Origin: Aquimarina brevivitae
GTDB lineage: Bacteria; Bacteroidota; Bacteroidia; Flavobacteriales; Flavobacteriaceae
Direction of reading: 5' to 3'
DNA length: 64,000 nucleotides
Assembly: GCF_004216895.1 (NCBI RefSeq)
Contig: NZ_SGXE01000001.1
Span: 682,001-746,000 of the forward strand
The position numbers and the translations under genes are program-made. The notes under the pieces were generated by a model, which saw only the letters and a program-made list of their open reading frames with translations, had not been told where the DNA came from and did no database searches. This document shows positions 46,479 to 55,327 of this stretch, in pieces. Within the stretch, counting starts at the first letter, position 1. Each line of letters starts with the position of its first letter.

Positions 46479-47360
46479 TTATTTCAATTCAAATTGAGTG
46501 TTTGCAATCATTTTTGGTCCTGAGAAAAGGTTTACCACATAATTTCCTTCTACCAACTCACCTTCTGCTGTATCCACCAGGATACAAACATCTAAAGCGT
46601 CATTTTCGTAAAATACCTTATTTCTACCACTGTAAGTAAGGACAGCATCTTCAAAATTAACGGATATCTTATCTCCGATTAGATTGTTTTTAGGATTAAC
46701 AACCTGTACAAAAAGGTCTTTATCTCCTTTTTCAGTTAATTTATTAGGTGCTAAGGTAAAACAAACTCTTACTTTTTCTGCTCTGTTAGATCTGGATGTA
46801 GAAACAATTTTACCACTACTTCTTACTTTTACTCCTTCTGCTTTAATGTTAGCTGCTGTTAATGCAGCTCCACGCTCTACAATTTCGGCTAGCTTTGCAT
46901 TTTCAGTGTTTAGAGAGTCAGAATAAATGATTCTTTCATTTAATGCAGTAGAAGTACTATCAAGATCGGTTGCTAGCTGCGTATTGGCAGCAGTAAGACT
47001 ATCGGCTAGTTTGAAAAGTCTTTCGCGTTCTTTTTTAAGCTTACTTACCTCTCTTCTGTATCGAGCAATTAGGGCTACATTGGCCTCAAAATCTTTTACG
47101 CTATCAAGTAGAAGTACAATTCTTTCTTTTGCTTTTAAAAGATGATCGTCCATAACCTCGTTTAAGGCTATTGCATTATCGTATTTGGTAATTAGCTCAC
47201 CTAATTCACTTTCAATAACTTCTTTTTCCTCTTGTAATATCGCTTTATTTCGCTTTTCTTCGTTATAGAATTTATAGGTAAAAATCCCAAGAATTAATAA
47301 CAATGCCCCTAAAACTCCAATAAGGATTTTAAGTGTTAAATTATTGTTTTGAGTTGTCAT
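46479..47360 (-). CDS. Membrane-anchored coiled-coil protein of unknown function
   Basis: A 293-residue protein with one N-terminal membrane helix (about 10-30, LKILIGVLGALLLILGIFTY). A coiled coil covers about 35-175 (KEVIESELGELITKYDNAIAL; YRREVSKLKKERERLFKLADSL), and a C-terminal beta-rich domain of about 110 residues follows (VRVCFTLAPNKLTEKGDKDLFVQVVNPKNNLIG; EGNYVVNLF). It is most likely anchored in the inner membrane with the bulk in the periplasm. Similar flavobacterial proteins are sometimes named chromosome partitioning protein; I see no ParA-type ATPase motif, so that name is not supported. Its own terminator and divergence from comF indicate a single-gene unit. Confidence 0.8.
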   Translation of the reverse strand: MTTQNNNLTLKILIGVLGALLLILGIFTYKFYNEEKRNKAILQEEKEVIESELGELITKYDNAIALNEVMDDHLLKAKERIVLLLDSVKDFEANVALIARYRREVSKLKKERERLFKLADSLTAANTQLATDLDSTSTALNERIIYSDSLNTENAKLAEIVERGAALTAANIKAEGVKVRSSGKIVSTSRSNRAEKVRVCFTLAPNKLTEKGDKDLFVQVVNPKNNLIGDKISVNFEDAVLTYSGRNKVFYENDALDVCILVDTAEGELVEGNYVVNLFSGPKMIANTQFELK

Positions 47361-47444
47361 AATAAATTTCTAAATTAATTTGATGGTTAAATAGTAGATT
47401 AAAATTAGCTAAATATAATAATTAATGTCAATTCCCCTAATAAT

Positions 47445-48134
47445 ATGCTAAGAGACTTAGTCTATCTATTTTTTCCTTATCACTGTCCGGGTTGTCATAA
47501 TCCTATGTATCGTAATGAAGGAGTAATATGTATGTCTTGTCGTCACAAGCTACCATTAGGTAATTTCCATAACGTAAACGCAAAAAAATTAGAAAAAGTA
47601 TTTTATGGTCGAGCGAATATTGAAAATGCAACTTCATTATTAATTTTTCAGAAGGGAACTATTGTTCAAAATATATTGCACGATCTAAAATATCGGGGCA
47701 ATCAACGAATTGGTGAAGAGCTTGGAAAATGGTTAGGGGATGAATTAAAATTAAATGCGAGATATACCACCGTAGATACTATAATTCCGGTTCCTTTACA
47801 CAAAAAAAGATTTAAAGAAAGAGGGTACAACCAAGTTGAAAAATTTGGAAAACAAATTGCAGAACGATTGCAGGCTTCCTATGAAGATAGAGTTTTGATC
47901 AAAACCACCTATAATAAAAAACAATCCAAATCAGGAAGATTTACCCGATGGATTAATGCTTCTGAAACTTTTGCTATTAAAAACAAGTCTTTATTAGAAA
48001 ATCAACATGTATTGTTGGTAGATGATATTATAACTACCGGTTCTACTTTAGAAGCCTGTGTGGAGCAATTAAAAAAAATCAAGAACATAAAAATAAGTAT
48101 TGCTACTATGGCTTTTACAGATGAAGATTCTTAA
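47445..48134 (+). CDS. comF: ComF-family phosphoribosyltransferase-like protein
   Basis: A 229-residue protein of the ComF family, involved in natural transformation where studied, acting in the cytosol with ssDNA handling proteins. The N-terminus carries a zinc-finger arrangement (CPGCHNPMYRNEGVICMSC). The rest is a type I phosphoribosyltransferase fold: DTIIPVPLHKKRFKERGYNQ and the PRPP-binding loop LLVDDIITTGSTL. The length is normal. In Bacteroidota a role in competence is not certain, because the wider com machinery is only partly conserved. The downstream lipoprotein gene begins 62 nt later. Confidence 0.9.
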   Translation: MLRDLVYLFFPYHCPGCHNPMYRNEGVICMSCRHKLPLGNFHNVNAKKLEKVFYGRANIENATSLLIFQKGTIVQNILHDLKYRGNQRIGEELGKWLGDELKLNARYTTVDTIIPVPLHKKRFKERGYNQVEKFGKQIAERLQASYEDRVLIKTTYNKKQSKSGRFTRWINASETFAIKNKSLLENQHVLLVDDIITTGSTLEACVEQLKKIKNIKISIATMAFTDEDS

Positions 48135-48196
48135 AAAGAGTTTAAAATATTCTTACAAATAATTGTTTCTTTGTGGTTTTATTAAATAAGAGATAA

Positions 48197-49813
48197 ATGT
48201 CTAAAGGGCTAAAAATCATAGTATTAGTTTTAGGGTGTTGTATAGCTATAATTGGATGTGCAAAACGGGGATCAATTACAGGTGGTGAAAAAGACATCAC
48301 ACCACCGAAATTTATTAAAGCAAATCCACCTAATTTTTCTACTAATTTCGATAAAAAAGAAATTCGAATCTATTTTGACGAATATATAAAGCTAGAAGAA
48401 GCACAGAAACAGATCATTATATCACCACCTATGGACCCTAAACCTACAATCACACCATTAGGAGGAGCCAGCAAATATGTAAAAATTGAATTTTTAGATA
48501 CGCTATTAGAAAATACTACGTACAGTATAAATTTTGGGGAAAGTGTGGTGGATAATAATGAATCCAATCCATTACCTTTTTTTAGATATGTGTTTTCAAC
48601 AGGAAATTATTTAGATTCTCTCAGTATTAAAGGTACAGTTACCGATGCATTAAATAAGGTGCCAGACTCCTATATAACGGTAGCCTTGTATGAAGTAAAT
48701 GATACTTTTAATGACTCCACGATTTATAAAGAAGTGCCAAGATATATCACTAGCACCTTAGATACGGTCGGTTTTGAATTAAATAATTTAAAAAGTGGTT
48801 CTTATAAGCTAATTGCACTAAAAGATGCTTCCTTAAATTATAAATATGAGCCAAAGCAGGATAAAATCGGTTTCTATGAAAAAACTGTTGAGCTACCTGC
48901 GGATACGGCAACATTTTTTGAATTTCCATTATTTAAAGAAAACCTGGAGTTTAGAGCGATTAAACCAAAACAAACTTCAAAGAATAGTTTTGATTTTGGA
49001 TATGAAGGTGTTAGGGATAGTATGCAAATTAAAATACTTAGCGCAACTCCAGAGAATTTTGAAACACGGGTGTTTCCTGAAAAAGAAAAAGATACATTGC
49101 AATACTGGTTTAAACCTTTTTTTGAAGCAGATTCATTGGTATTTGAGGTTACGAATGGTAATTATTATAAAGACACTCTGGTAGCTCGTTTTAAAGATCA
49201 ATATAAGGATTCACTTATGATTTCTCCTGTGGATAGAGGAACGCTACCTTTAAATAAAAAGCTGAGATTGTCTGCAAATACGCCTTTAGTTCGAATTAAT
49301 GATAGCTTGATTAGTTTAACAGACAAGGATACAGTAGCCGTATCATTTAATACAAAAATCGATACAATAGCTAATGAAGCGATAATCGATTTTGAAAAAA
49401 CGGAAAGTAATGCATATACCTTAGAATTACGACCTGAAGCGATACTTGATTTTGTTGAAAATAAAAGTGACTCACTTTCTTTTACATTTAGAACTAAAAA
49501 AATGGCAGATTATGGAAAGGTTTTTTTAACACTTCAAAATATTAAGAAATATCCGGTGATTGCTCAATTGACAAATGAAAAAGGAGAAGTGTTATCCGAA
49601 AGAATGGTGAAAGAAGAAAAAGTGATTGTTTTTGATTATTTGGATCCAGCCAAATATAACTTACGAGTGATACTTGATGAAAATGCAAATGGTCAGTGGG
49701 ATACAGGTAGTTATCTCAAAAAACTTTTACCAGAAAAGGTTACCTATTATCCAGATGTTATTGAAGTAAGAGCAAACTGGGATTTGAAACAAACTTTTAT
49801 CTTAAAAGAGTAA
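48197..49813 (+). CDS. Ig-like (Big_5) domain lipoprotein
   Basis: A 538-residue predicted lipoprotein, lipobox at C21 (IAIIGC). Directly after the anchor comes KRGSITGGEKDITPPKFIKANPPNFSTNF, the start I know from Bacteroidota proteins with an N-terminal Big_5 Ig-like domain (about 30-130), ending with FRYVFSTGNYLDSLSIKGTVTDA. The rest is beta-rich with further Ig-like segments, the last being KYNLRVILDENANGQWDTGSYLKKLLPEKV, a transthyretin-like end. Probably outer-membrane anchored; function unknown. Its last 12 nt overlap the converging amidase gene. Confidence 0.85.
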   Translation: MSKGLKIIVLVLGCCIAIIGCAKRGSITGGEKDITPPKFIKANPPNFSTNFDKKEIRIYFDEYIKLEEAQKQIIISPPMDPKPTITPLGGASKYVKIEFLDTLLENTTYSINFGESVVDNNESNPLPFFRYVFSTGNYLDSLSIKGTVTDALNKVPDSYITVALYEVNDTFNDSTIYKEVPRYITSTLDTVGFELNNLKSGSYKLIALKDASLNYKYEPKQDKIGFYEKTVELPADTATFFEFPLFKENLEFRAIKPKQTSKNSFDFGYEGVRDSMQIKILSATPENFETRVFPEKEKDTLQYWFKPFFEADSLVFEVTNGNYYKDTLVARFKDQYKDSLMISPVDRGTLPLNKKLRLSANTPLVRINDSLISLTDKDTVAVSFNTKIDTIANEAIIDFEKTESNAYTLELRPEAILDFVENKSDSLSFTFRTKKMADYGKVFLTLQNIKKYPVIAQLTNEKGEVLSERMVKEEKVIVFDYLDPAKYNLRVILDENANGQWDTGSYLKKLLPEKVTYYPDVIEVRANWDLKQTFILKE

Positions 49814-50587
49814 TTTAAAGGAATCCCGGTCCTGTAAAAAACCTAATTTACTACGCTGCTCGATTATATGCTTTTTCACCAAAGTAGTCAATAAAATAGT
49901 TTCATTTTCAACCGGAAGGTTGTCAATAAGGCTATTTCCAAGTACATCATACACGGCAGAATGGCCGTTGTATTCAAACCCTTTTCCGTCAATTCCCACA
50001 CGATTGACACCAATAGCATAACACATATTTTCAATAGCTCTGGCTTGCAATAATATATCCCAGGCATTGATTCGTTTTTTGGGCCAGCTCGCTACATATA
50101 ATAAAACATCATAGTCTGTAGTGTTTCGAGCCCAAACAGGAAAACGCAAATCATAACAAATTTGAGGTTTAATTTTCCAACCTTTATAATCTATAATGAC
50201 TTCTTGCTGTCCTGCAGTAAAAACATCTTGTTCCTTCGCCAAGGTAAATAATTGATGTTTGTCATAGTGCTGTATCTGACCGTTAGGTTGAACAAATAAT
50301 AGCCGATTATAATAGGACCCATTTTCTTCAATAATAATACTTCCGGTGATAGCACATTCTTTTTCTATAGCCATCTGTATAAGCCAAGAGACTGTTTCGC
50401 CATCCATTTGTTCAGCAACTGGTGCTGCATTCATAGTAAAACCAGTACTAAACATTTCGGGCAAAATAATAAGATCAACCGGCTTTGGAATTGAGTTTAT
50501 TTGATCAGAAAAATGAGCCTTATTAGCTGCAGGGTTTTCCCAAATAAGATTACTTTGTATAAGTGCAATTTTCAGCTTTTCTTTCAT
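49802..50587 (-). CDS. Nitrilase-superfamily amidase (omega-amidase / YafV-like)
   Basis: A 261-residue cytosolic carbon-nitrogen hydrolase. The catalytic triad is visible: Glu in ILPEMFSTGF, Lys in YDKHQLF, and Cys in PQICYDLRFPVWAR. The motif set is that of the YafV/omega-amidase branch, which removes ammonia from alpha-ketoglutaramate or similar amides; substrate assignment is inferred. A longer frame adds 15 residues (MMKLVHLYNHNNGLR) before MKEKLKIALIQSN; I use the inner Met because the family begins with the KIALIQ strand. The gene converges on the Ig-like lipoprotein gene with 12 nt overlap. Confidence 0.88.
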   Translation of the reverse strand: MKEKLKIALIQSNLIWENPAANKAHFSDQINSIPKPVDLIILPEMFSTGFTMNAAPVAEQMDGETVSWLIQMAIEKECAITGSIIIEENGSYYNRLLFVQPNGQIQHYDKHQLFTLAKEQDVFTAGQQEVIIDYKGWKIKPQICYDLRFPVWARNTTDYDVLLYVASWPKKRINAWDILLQARAIENMCYAIGVNRVGIDGKGFEYNGHSAVYDVLGNSLIDNLPVENETILLTTLVKKHIIEQRSKLGFLQDRDSFKLLF

Positions 50588-50757
50588 TCTTAAACCGTTA
50601 TTATGGTTGTATAAATGTACTAATTTCATCACACTCTAATTTATGTGAACCGGTATAAATAATTAAGTTGATATTGTAACGTGTATTTCAAAGCGTAGTA
50701 CTCGCCATTTTTAATTAAAATCCTTATTTTCGCAGACTTAATTGAAAGAACGACAAA

Positions 50758-53700
50758 ATGAGCACTAAGTTTCCTGAATATAAAGGACTTGACTTACCAA
50801 AAGTAGCAGAAGAAATACTTGATTATTGGAAGCAAAATTCCATATTTGAAAAAAGTATTACCGAGCGTGATGGAGCTGAACCTTTCGTGTTTTTTGAAGG
50901 CCCTCCATCTGCTAATGGATTGCCAGGTATTCACCACGTTATGGCAAGAGCAATCAAAGATATTTTTTGTAGGTATAAGACTCAAAAAGGCTTTCAGGTA
51001 AAACGAAAAGCAGGTTGGGACACTCACGGTCTTCCTATTGAGTTAGGAGTAGAAAAAGAGTTAGGAATCACCAAAGAGGATATCGGTAAAAAGATCTCCG
51101 TAGAAGAATATAATGCAGCGTGTAAGAAAGCAGTGATGCGTTATACCGATGTGTGGAATGATCTAACGGAAAAGATAGGATACTGGGTAGATATGGATGA
51201 CCCATACATTACCTATAAGCCTAAGTACATGGAAACGGTATGGTGGTTGCTTGCTCAAATCTATAAAAAAGGATGGTTGTATAAGGGCTATACCATACAA
51301 CCGTATTCTCCTAAGGCCGGTACAGGCTTAAGCTCTCATGAGCTTAATCAACCTGGTACCTATCAGGATGTAACAGATACTACGGTAGTGGCACAATTTA
51401 AAGCCTTAAAAGAAACACTACCTAAAGCACTACAAGAGGTTGAGGGCGAAACATTTTTCTTGGCTTGGACCACTACCCCATGGACGCTTCCGTCTAATAC
51501 GGCACTAACTGTAGGGGCTAAGATAGACTATGTACTGGTAAAAACATTCAACCAGTATACGTTCGAACCTATAAATGTAGTTTTGGCTAAGAACCTTATT
51601 GGTAGTCTATTTTCAGGTAAATTTAAGGAAGTTCCAGGTGAAGAAGAATTAGGAACGTATAAAGAAGGGGATAAGAAAATACCATATTACATCGCTCAAG
51701 AATGTAAAGGTGCTGATTTAGTAGAATCTAGATATGAGCAATTAATTGATTATGTAAAACCTTATCACAACCCAGAAAATGCGTTTAGAGTAATTGCTGG
51801 TGATTTTGTGACTACTGAAGATGGTACCGGAATCGTACATACCTCACCTACCTTTGGGGCAGATGATGCCCTAGTTGCAAAACAAGCAAAACCAGAGGTG
51901 CCTGCACTACTAGTAAAAGACAAAAATGGCAACTTAGTACCGACCGTTGACTTGCAAGGTAAATTTATTGAAGAGCTAGGTGAGTTTGGAGGCAAGTATG
52001 TAAAGAATGAATACTACGACAATGGTGAAGCTCCTGAAAAATCGGTAGATGTAGAATTAGCGATTAAGTTAAAGACAGAAAATAGAGCATTTAAAGTTGA
52101 AAAATACGTTCATAGTTATCCAAATTGTTGGAGAACGGATAAACCAATTTTATATTACCCATTAGATTCTTGGTTTATTAAAGTTACGGACTTTAAAGAC
52201 CGTATGCACGAGCTAAACTTAGGAATCAACTGGAAACCAAAAGCTACAGGAGAGGGACGTTTTGGCAATTGGCTGGCTAATGCTAACGATTGGAACTTAT
52301 CTCGATCTCGTTATTGGGGTATACCGCTACCGATATGGAGAACTGAGGACGGTAAGGAAGAACTTATTATTGGATCTGTAGAAGAGCTTAAAAATGAAAT
52401 GGCTAAGGCCGTGGATGCTGGGGTAATGAAATCCGATATATTTAGTGATTTTGTTATCGGTGATATGAGTGAAGAAAACTATGACAAGGTAGATTTGCAT
52501 AAAAACATTGTAGACCAGATCATCTTAGTATCTCCATCAGGTAAACCGATGAAAAGAGAAAGTGATTTGATAGATGTATGGTTTGACTCTGGTTCTATGC
52601 CTTATGCTCAGTGGCATTACCCTTTTGAAAATAAAGAAAAAGTAGAAGGTGGTGCGCGTAAAGCAGATTTCATTGCCGAAGGTGTAGATCAAACTCGCGG
52701 GTGGTTTTACACACTCCATGCCATAGCGACCATGACTTTTGACGATGTAGCCTATAAAAATGTAGTGTCCAATGGATTAGTATTGGATAAAAATGGACAA
52801 AAAATGTCCAAAAGGCTTGGTAACGCAGTTGATCCGTTTGAAACCTTAAAGGAATTTGGACCAGATGCCACACGCTGGTATATGATCAGTAATGCCAATC
52901 CTTGGGATAATCTTAAATTTGATGCAGAAGGTATAGGAGAAGTAAAAAGAAAGTTTTTCGGAACACTGTACAACACCTATTCTTTCTTTACATTATATGC
53001 CAATATCGACAAATTTACCTTTGCCGAATCCGAAGTGCCGATCGCGGAACGACCTGAAATCGATCGATGGATACTGAGCGAATTAAATACATTGATCAAA
53101 AATGTAGATGCTTTTTACTCGGATTATGAACCCACAAAGGCTACACGTGCCATATCGGAGTTTGTACAAGAAAACCTTAGTAACTGGTTTGTTCGTTTAA
53201 GTAGAAGAAGATTTTGGAAAGGTGATTATCAACAAGACAAAATCTCAGCCTATCAAACGTTATATACCTGTATGCTAACCGTTGCAAAATTAGGTGCTCC
53301 TGTAGCCCCTTTCTTTATGGATCGATTATACAAGGATTTAATTACTGGAACGCAAAAAGAAAAAGCGGAGAGCGTGCACTTAGCTGATTTCCCAACTTAT
53401 GATGAATCCTTTGTGGATAAGGCGCTGGAACATAAAATGCAAAAAGCACAAACCATATCTTCATTAGTACTCTCATTACGTCAAAAAGAAAAGATTAAAG
53501 TTAGACAGCCGTTACAGCGCATTATGATTCCTGTGCTTAGCGATGCGGATAAAAATGAGATCAATGACATTCAGGATTTGATAAAAAGTGAGGTAAATGT
53601 TAAGGAAATTGAGCTAATTGATGATGCTTCAGGCATATTGGTGAAGCAAATTAAGCCCAATTTCAAAAATTTAGGCCCTCGTTTTGGTAAAGATATGAAG

Positions 53701-54162
53701 TTGATTGCTAATGAAATACGAGGTTTTGACCAGGTAGCAATTAAAAATTTGGAGCGTAATGGTCAAATTGATATAGAAATTAATAATAAAATTATTACAT
53801 TAGGAATTGATGACGTAGAGATAAGTTCTCAAGATATAGCGGGTTGGTTAGTTGCTAATTCAGGTGCTTTAACAGTAGCTTTAGATGTAACGATCACTCC
53901 AGAACTTCGTAAAGAAGGTATAGCAAGAGAGTTGGTGAATCGAATTCAAAACATCCGCAAGGATAGTGGGTTAGAAGTGACAGATAAAATAGAAATTGTT
54001 TTTCAAGAAAATAAAACGGTTCAAGAAGCCGTCGCTACCAATGAAACTTATATAAAGAATGAAACCTTAACCGAGTCAATTGAGTTTGCTACCGATATAA
54101 TAAATGGTACAGAAATTGCGTTTGACGACATTGCAACCCAATTGATCATTAAAAAACATTAA
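50758..54162 (+). CDS. ileS: Isoleucyl-tRNA synthetase, IleRS2-like, with GxHH signature
   Basis: Class I synthetase charging tRNA-Ile; 1134 residues. Markers: GPPSANGLPG near the start, the CP1 editing domain (AWTTTPWTLPSNTAL; DGTGIVHTSPTFGADD), WRTDKPILYYPLDSWFIK, KMSKR at 682-686, and a long C-terminal tRNA-binding region. The ATP-binding HIGH motif, normally HxGH, reads G57-I58-H59-H60: the first and third residues are swapped. That signature is known in a subset of IleRS2 enzymes and is linked to very strong mupirocin resistance. The gene is followed after 4 nt by the DksA/TraR-like gene. It appears to be the housekeeping copy in this window; whether a second ileS exists elsewhere is not known. 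Confidence 0.97.
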   Translation: MSTKFPEYKGLDLPKVAEEILDYWKQNSIFEKSITERDGAEPFVFFEGPPSANGLPGIHHVMARAIKDIFCRYKTQKGFQVKRKAGWDTHGLPIELGVEKELGITKEDIGKKISVEEYNAACKKAVMRYTDVWNDLTEKIGYWVDMDDPYITYKPKYMETVWWLLAQIYKKGWLYKGYTIQPYSPKAGTGLSSHELNQPGTYQDVTDTTVVAQFKALKETLPKALQEVEGETFFLAWTTTPWTLPSNTALTVGAKIDYVLVKTFNQYTFEPINVVLAKNLIGSLFSGKFKEVPGEEELGTYKEGDKKIPYYIAQECKGADLVESRYEQLIDYVKPYHNPENAFRVIAGDFVTTEDGTGIVHTSPTFGADDALVAKQAKPEVPALLVKDKNGNLVPTVDLQGKFIEELGEFGGKYVKNEYYDNGEAPEKSVDVELAIKLKTENRAFKVEKYVHSYPNCWRTDKPILYYPLDSWFIKVTDFKDRMHELNLGINWKPKATGEGRFGNWLANANDWNLSRSRYWGIPLPIWRTEDGKEELIIGSVEELKNEMAKAVDAGVMKSDIFSDFVIGDMSEENYDKVDLHKNIVDQIILVSPSGKPMKRESDLIDVWFDSGSMPYAQWHYPFENKEKVEGGARKADFIAEGVDQTRGWFYTLHAIATMTFDDVAYKNVVSNGLVLDKNGQKMSKRLGNAVDPFETLKEFGPDATRWYMISNANPWDNLKFDAEGIGEVKRKFFGTLYNTYSFFTLYANIDKFTFAESEVPIAERPEIDRWILSELNTLIKNVDAFYSDYEPTKATRAISEFVQENLSNWFVRLSRRRFWKGDYQQDKISAYQTLYTCMLTVAKLGAPVAPFFMDRLYKDLITGTQKEKAESVHLADFPTYDESFVDKALEHKMQKAQTISSLVLSLRQKEKIKVRQPLQRIMIPVLSDADKNEINDIQDLIKSEVNVKEIELIDDASGILVKQIKPNFKNLGPRFGKDMKLIANEIRGFDQVAIKNLERNGQIDIEINNKIITLGIDDVEISSQDIAGWLVANSGALTVALDVTITPELRKEGIARELVNRIQNIRKDSGLEVTDKIEIVFQENKTVQEAVATNETYIKNETLTESIEFATDIINGTEIAFDDIATQLIIKKH

Positions 54163-54166
54163 AATT

Positions 54167-54550
54167 ATGGCAGAAGACGTAAAAGTAAGGTATAGTGATG
54201 CGGACTTAGCTAAGTTTAAGGAGTTGATCCTTGAAAAAATGGAAAAAGCTAATAAAGATTTAGAGCTTTTAAGAAGTTCGTATAAGAATGATGGTAATAA
54301 TGGTACGGATGATACTTCCCCAACCTTCAAAGCTTTTGAAGAAGGAAGTGAAACCATGTCCAAGGAGGCAAATACACAATTGGCAATACGACAAGAGAAA
54401 TTTGTACGTGACTTAAAAAATGCACTATTAAGAATCGAAAATAAAACTTATGGTATTTGTAGAGTTACAGGAAAATTAATTAATCCTGAGCGATTGAAGT
54501 TAGTGCCTCATGCAACTTTAAGTATTGAAGCTAAAAATATGCAAAGTTAA
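54167..54550 (+). CDS. DksA/TraR-family protein without the zinc-finger cysteines
   Basis: A 127-residue protein resembling DksA/TraR RNA polymerase secondary-channel regulators, which modify promoter choice with ppGpp. An N-terminal helical hairpin covers about 10-90 (FKELILEKMEKANKDLELLR; LAIRQEKFVRDLKNALLRI), then the DksA-type end KTYGICRVTGKLINPERLKLVPHATLSI. Only one cysteine is left where DksA proteins carry a C4 zinc finger, so it is a degenerate-finger member, as I recall for flavobacterial homologues. Co-transcribed with ileS (4-nt gap) and closed by a terminator. A function identical to DksA is not assured. Confidence 0.85.
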   Translation: MAEDVKVRYSDADLAKFKELILEKMEKANKDLELLRSSYKNDGNNGTDDTSPTFKAFEEGSETMSKEANTQLAIRQEKFVRDLKNALLRIENKTYGICRVTGKLINPERLKLVPHATLSIEAKNMQS

Positions 54551-54576
54551 ATCAGTAAACTTTATAAATGTATTAG

Positions 54577-54614
54577 AAAGTGCTTAACCATTCTTGTGGA
54601 TAAGCACTTTTTTT
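54577..54614 (+). terminator. Terminator of the ileS operon
   Basis: Stem AAAGTGCTTA / TAAGCACTTT, 10 bp, with an inner CCA/TGG pairing, followed by a run of T. Confidence 0.83.
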
Positions 54615-54621
54615 AATTATT

Positions 54622-55248
54622 ATGGGTAGTATGAAATTTCAATATCTGTTGCTTAGCTTTTTGCTGTCAATGGTTGGGTATGGGCAGTCTACTGTCGATA
54701 AAATCATCGATGCCGAGGGCATACAAAAAGTAATCATCAAATTAGATAAAACTGCTAAGGTAAAAATAGAAACGACTACAACTAATCGAATTACCTTAAG
54801 TGCTATCTCTGAAGGCGAATATAAAGATCACTTGTTATTTGATTCAACCCGAGACAATACGGTGTTGAACATAAGTGAAGTTAAGCAACCTTTTGTCGCT
54901 CAATTTAATGATAAACTAAGTGCACATAAAATTCATGCGATGTCCATCATTGTAAAGCTGCCTATAGATTTGTCTGTGGAGGTCTTTGCAAAAAATAGTT
55001 CACTCCATATAAACGGTGAATATGAGCTAGTATTTGTTGAATTATTTTCAGGAGACTGTTTACTGAAACCATTCATTGGAGATGCAAAAATTAATACGGT
55101 TAATGCGAATATTAGTGTTTATACCAAAAATGCTAATATTAACGCTCAAACAAAATTGGGAAAGATAAATAAAACACCGATACAAGGTAGTAATCGGCTA
55201 GAGTTAACTTCGATCCGAGGAGATATTAATATCCATAGAATGCAATGA
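54622..55248 (+). CDS. Secreted beta-repeat protein of unknown function
   Basis: A 208-residue exported protein. The signal peptide begins at the second Met (MKFQYLLLSFLLSMVGYGQ), so translation may start at that inner ATG, three codons in. The mature part is a run of short beta strands with regular alternation (VKIETTTTNRITLSAIS; AKINTVNANISVYTKNANINAQT; LELTSIRGDINIHRM), like the DUF4097 / putative-adhesin beta-solenoid proteins; that assignment is tentative. It lies between the ileS-operon terminator and the lspA promoter, so it is probably its own unit, although I could not find a good promoter element in the short gap before it. Confidence 0.75.
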   Translation: MGSMKFQYLLLSFLLSMVGYGQSTVDKIIDAEGIQKVIIKLDKTAKVKIETTTTNRITLSAISEGEYKDHLLFDSTRDNTVLNISEVKQPFVAQFNDKLSAHKIHAMSIIVKLPIDLSVEVFAKNSSLHINGEYELVFVELFSGDCLLKPFIGDAKINTVNANISVYTKNANINAQTKLGKINKTPIQGSNRLELTSIRGDINIHRMQ

Positions 55249-55262
55249 GTTCCATAAATTAC

Positions 55263-55294
55263 TTGTAACAACTAAAATAAAAAACCTATTTTTG
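55263..55294 (+). promoter_or_regulatory. Promoter of lspA
   Basis: TTG at 55263-55265, 21-nt spacer, TATTTTTG at 55287-55294, an exact -7 match. Leader about 30 nt to the ATG. Confidence 0.6.
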
Positions 55295-55327
55295 TCCGTC
55301 AATCCATAAGATTACAATATACTAAAG

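Noticed and set aside
46479..47360. Chromosome partitioning (ParA) annotation for the coiled-coil protein
   Set aside because: No Walker motif; an N-terminal membrane helix, a coiled coil and a beta-rich end do not fit ParA.
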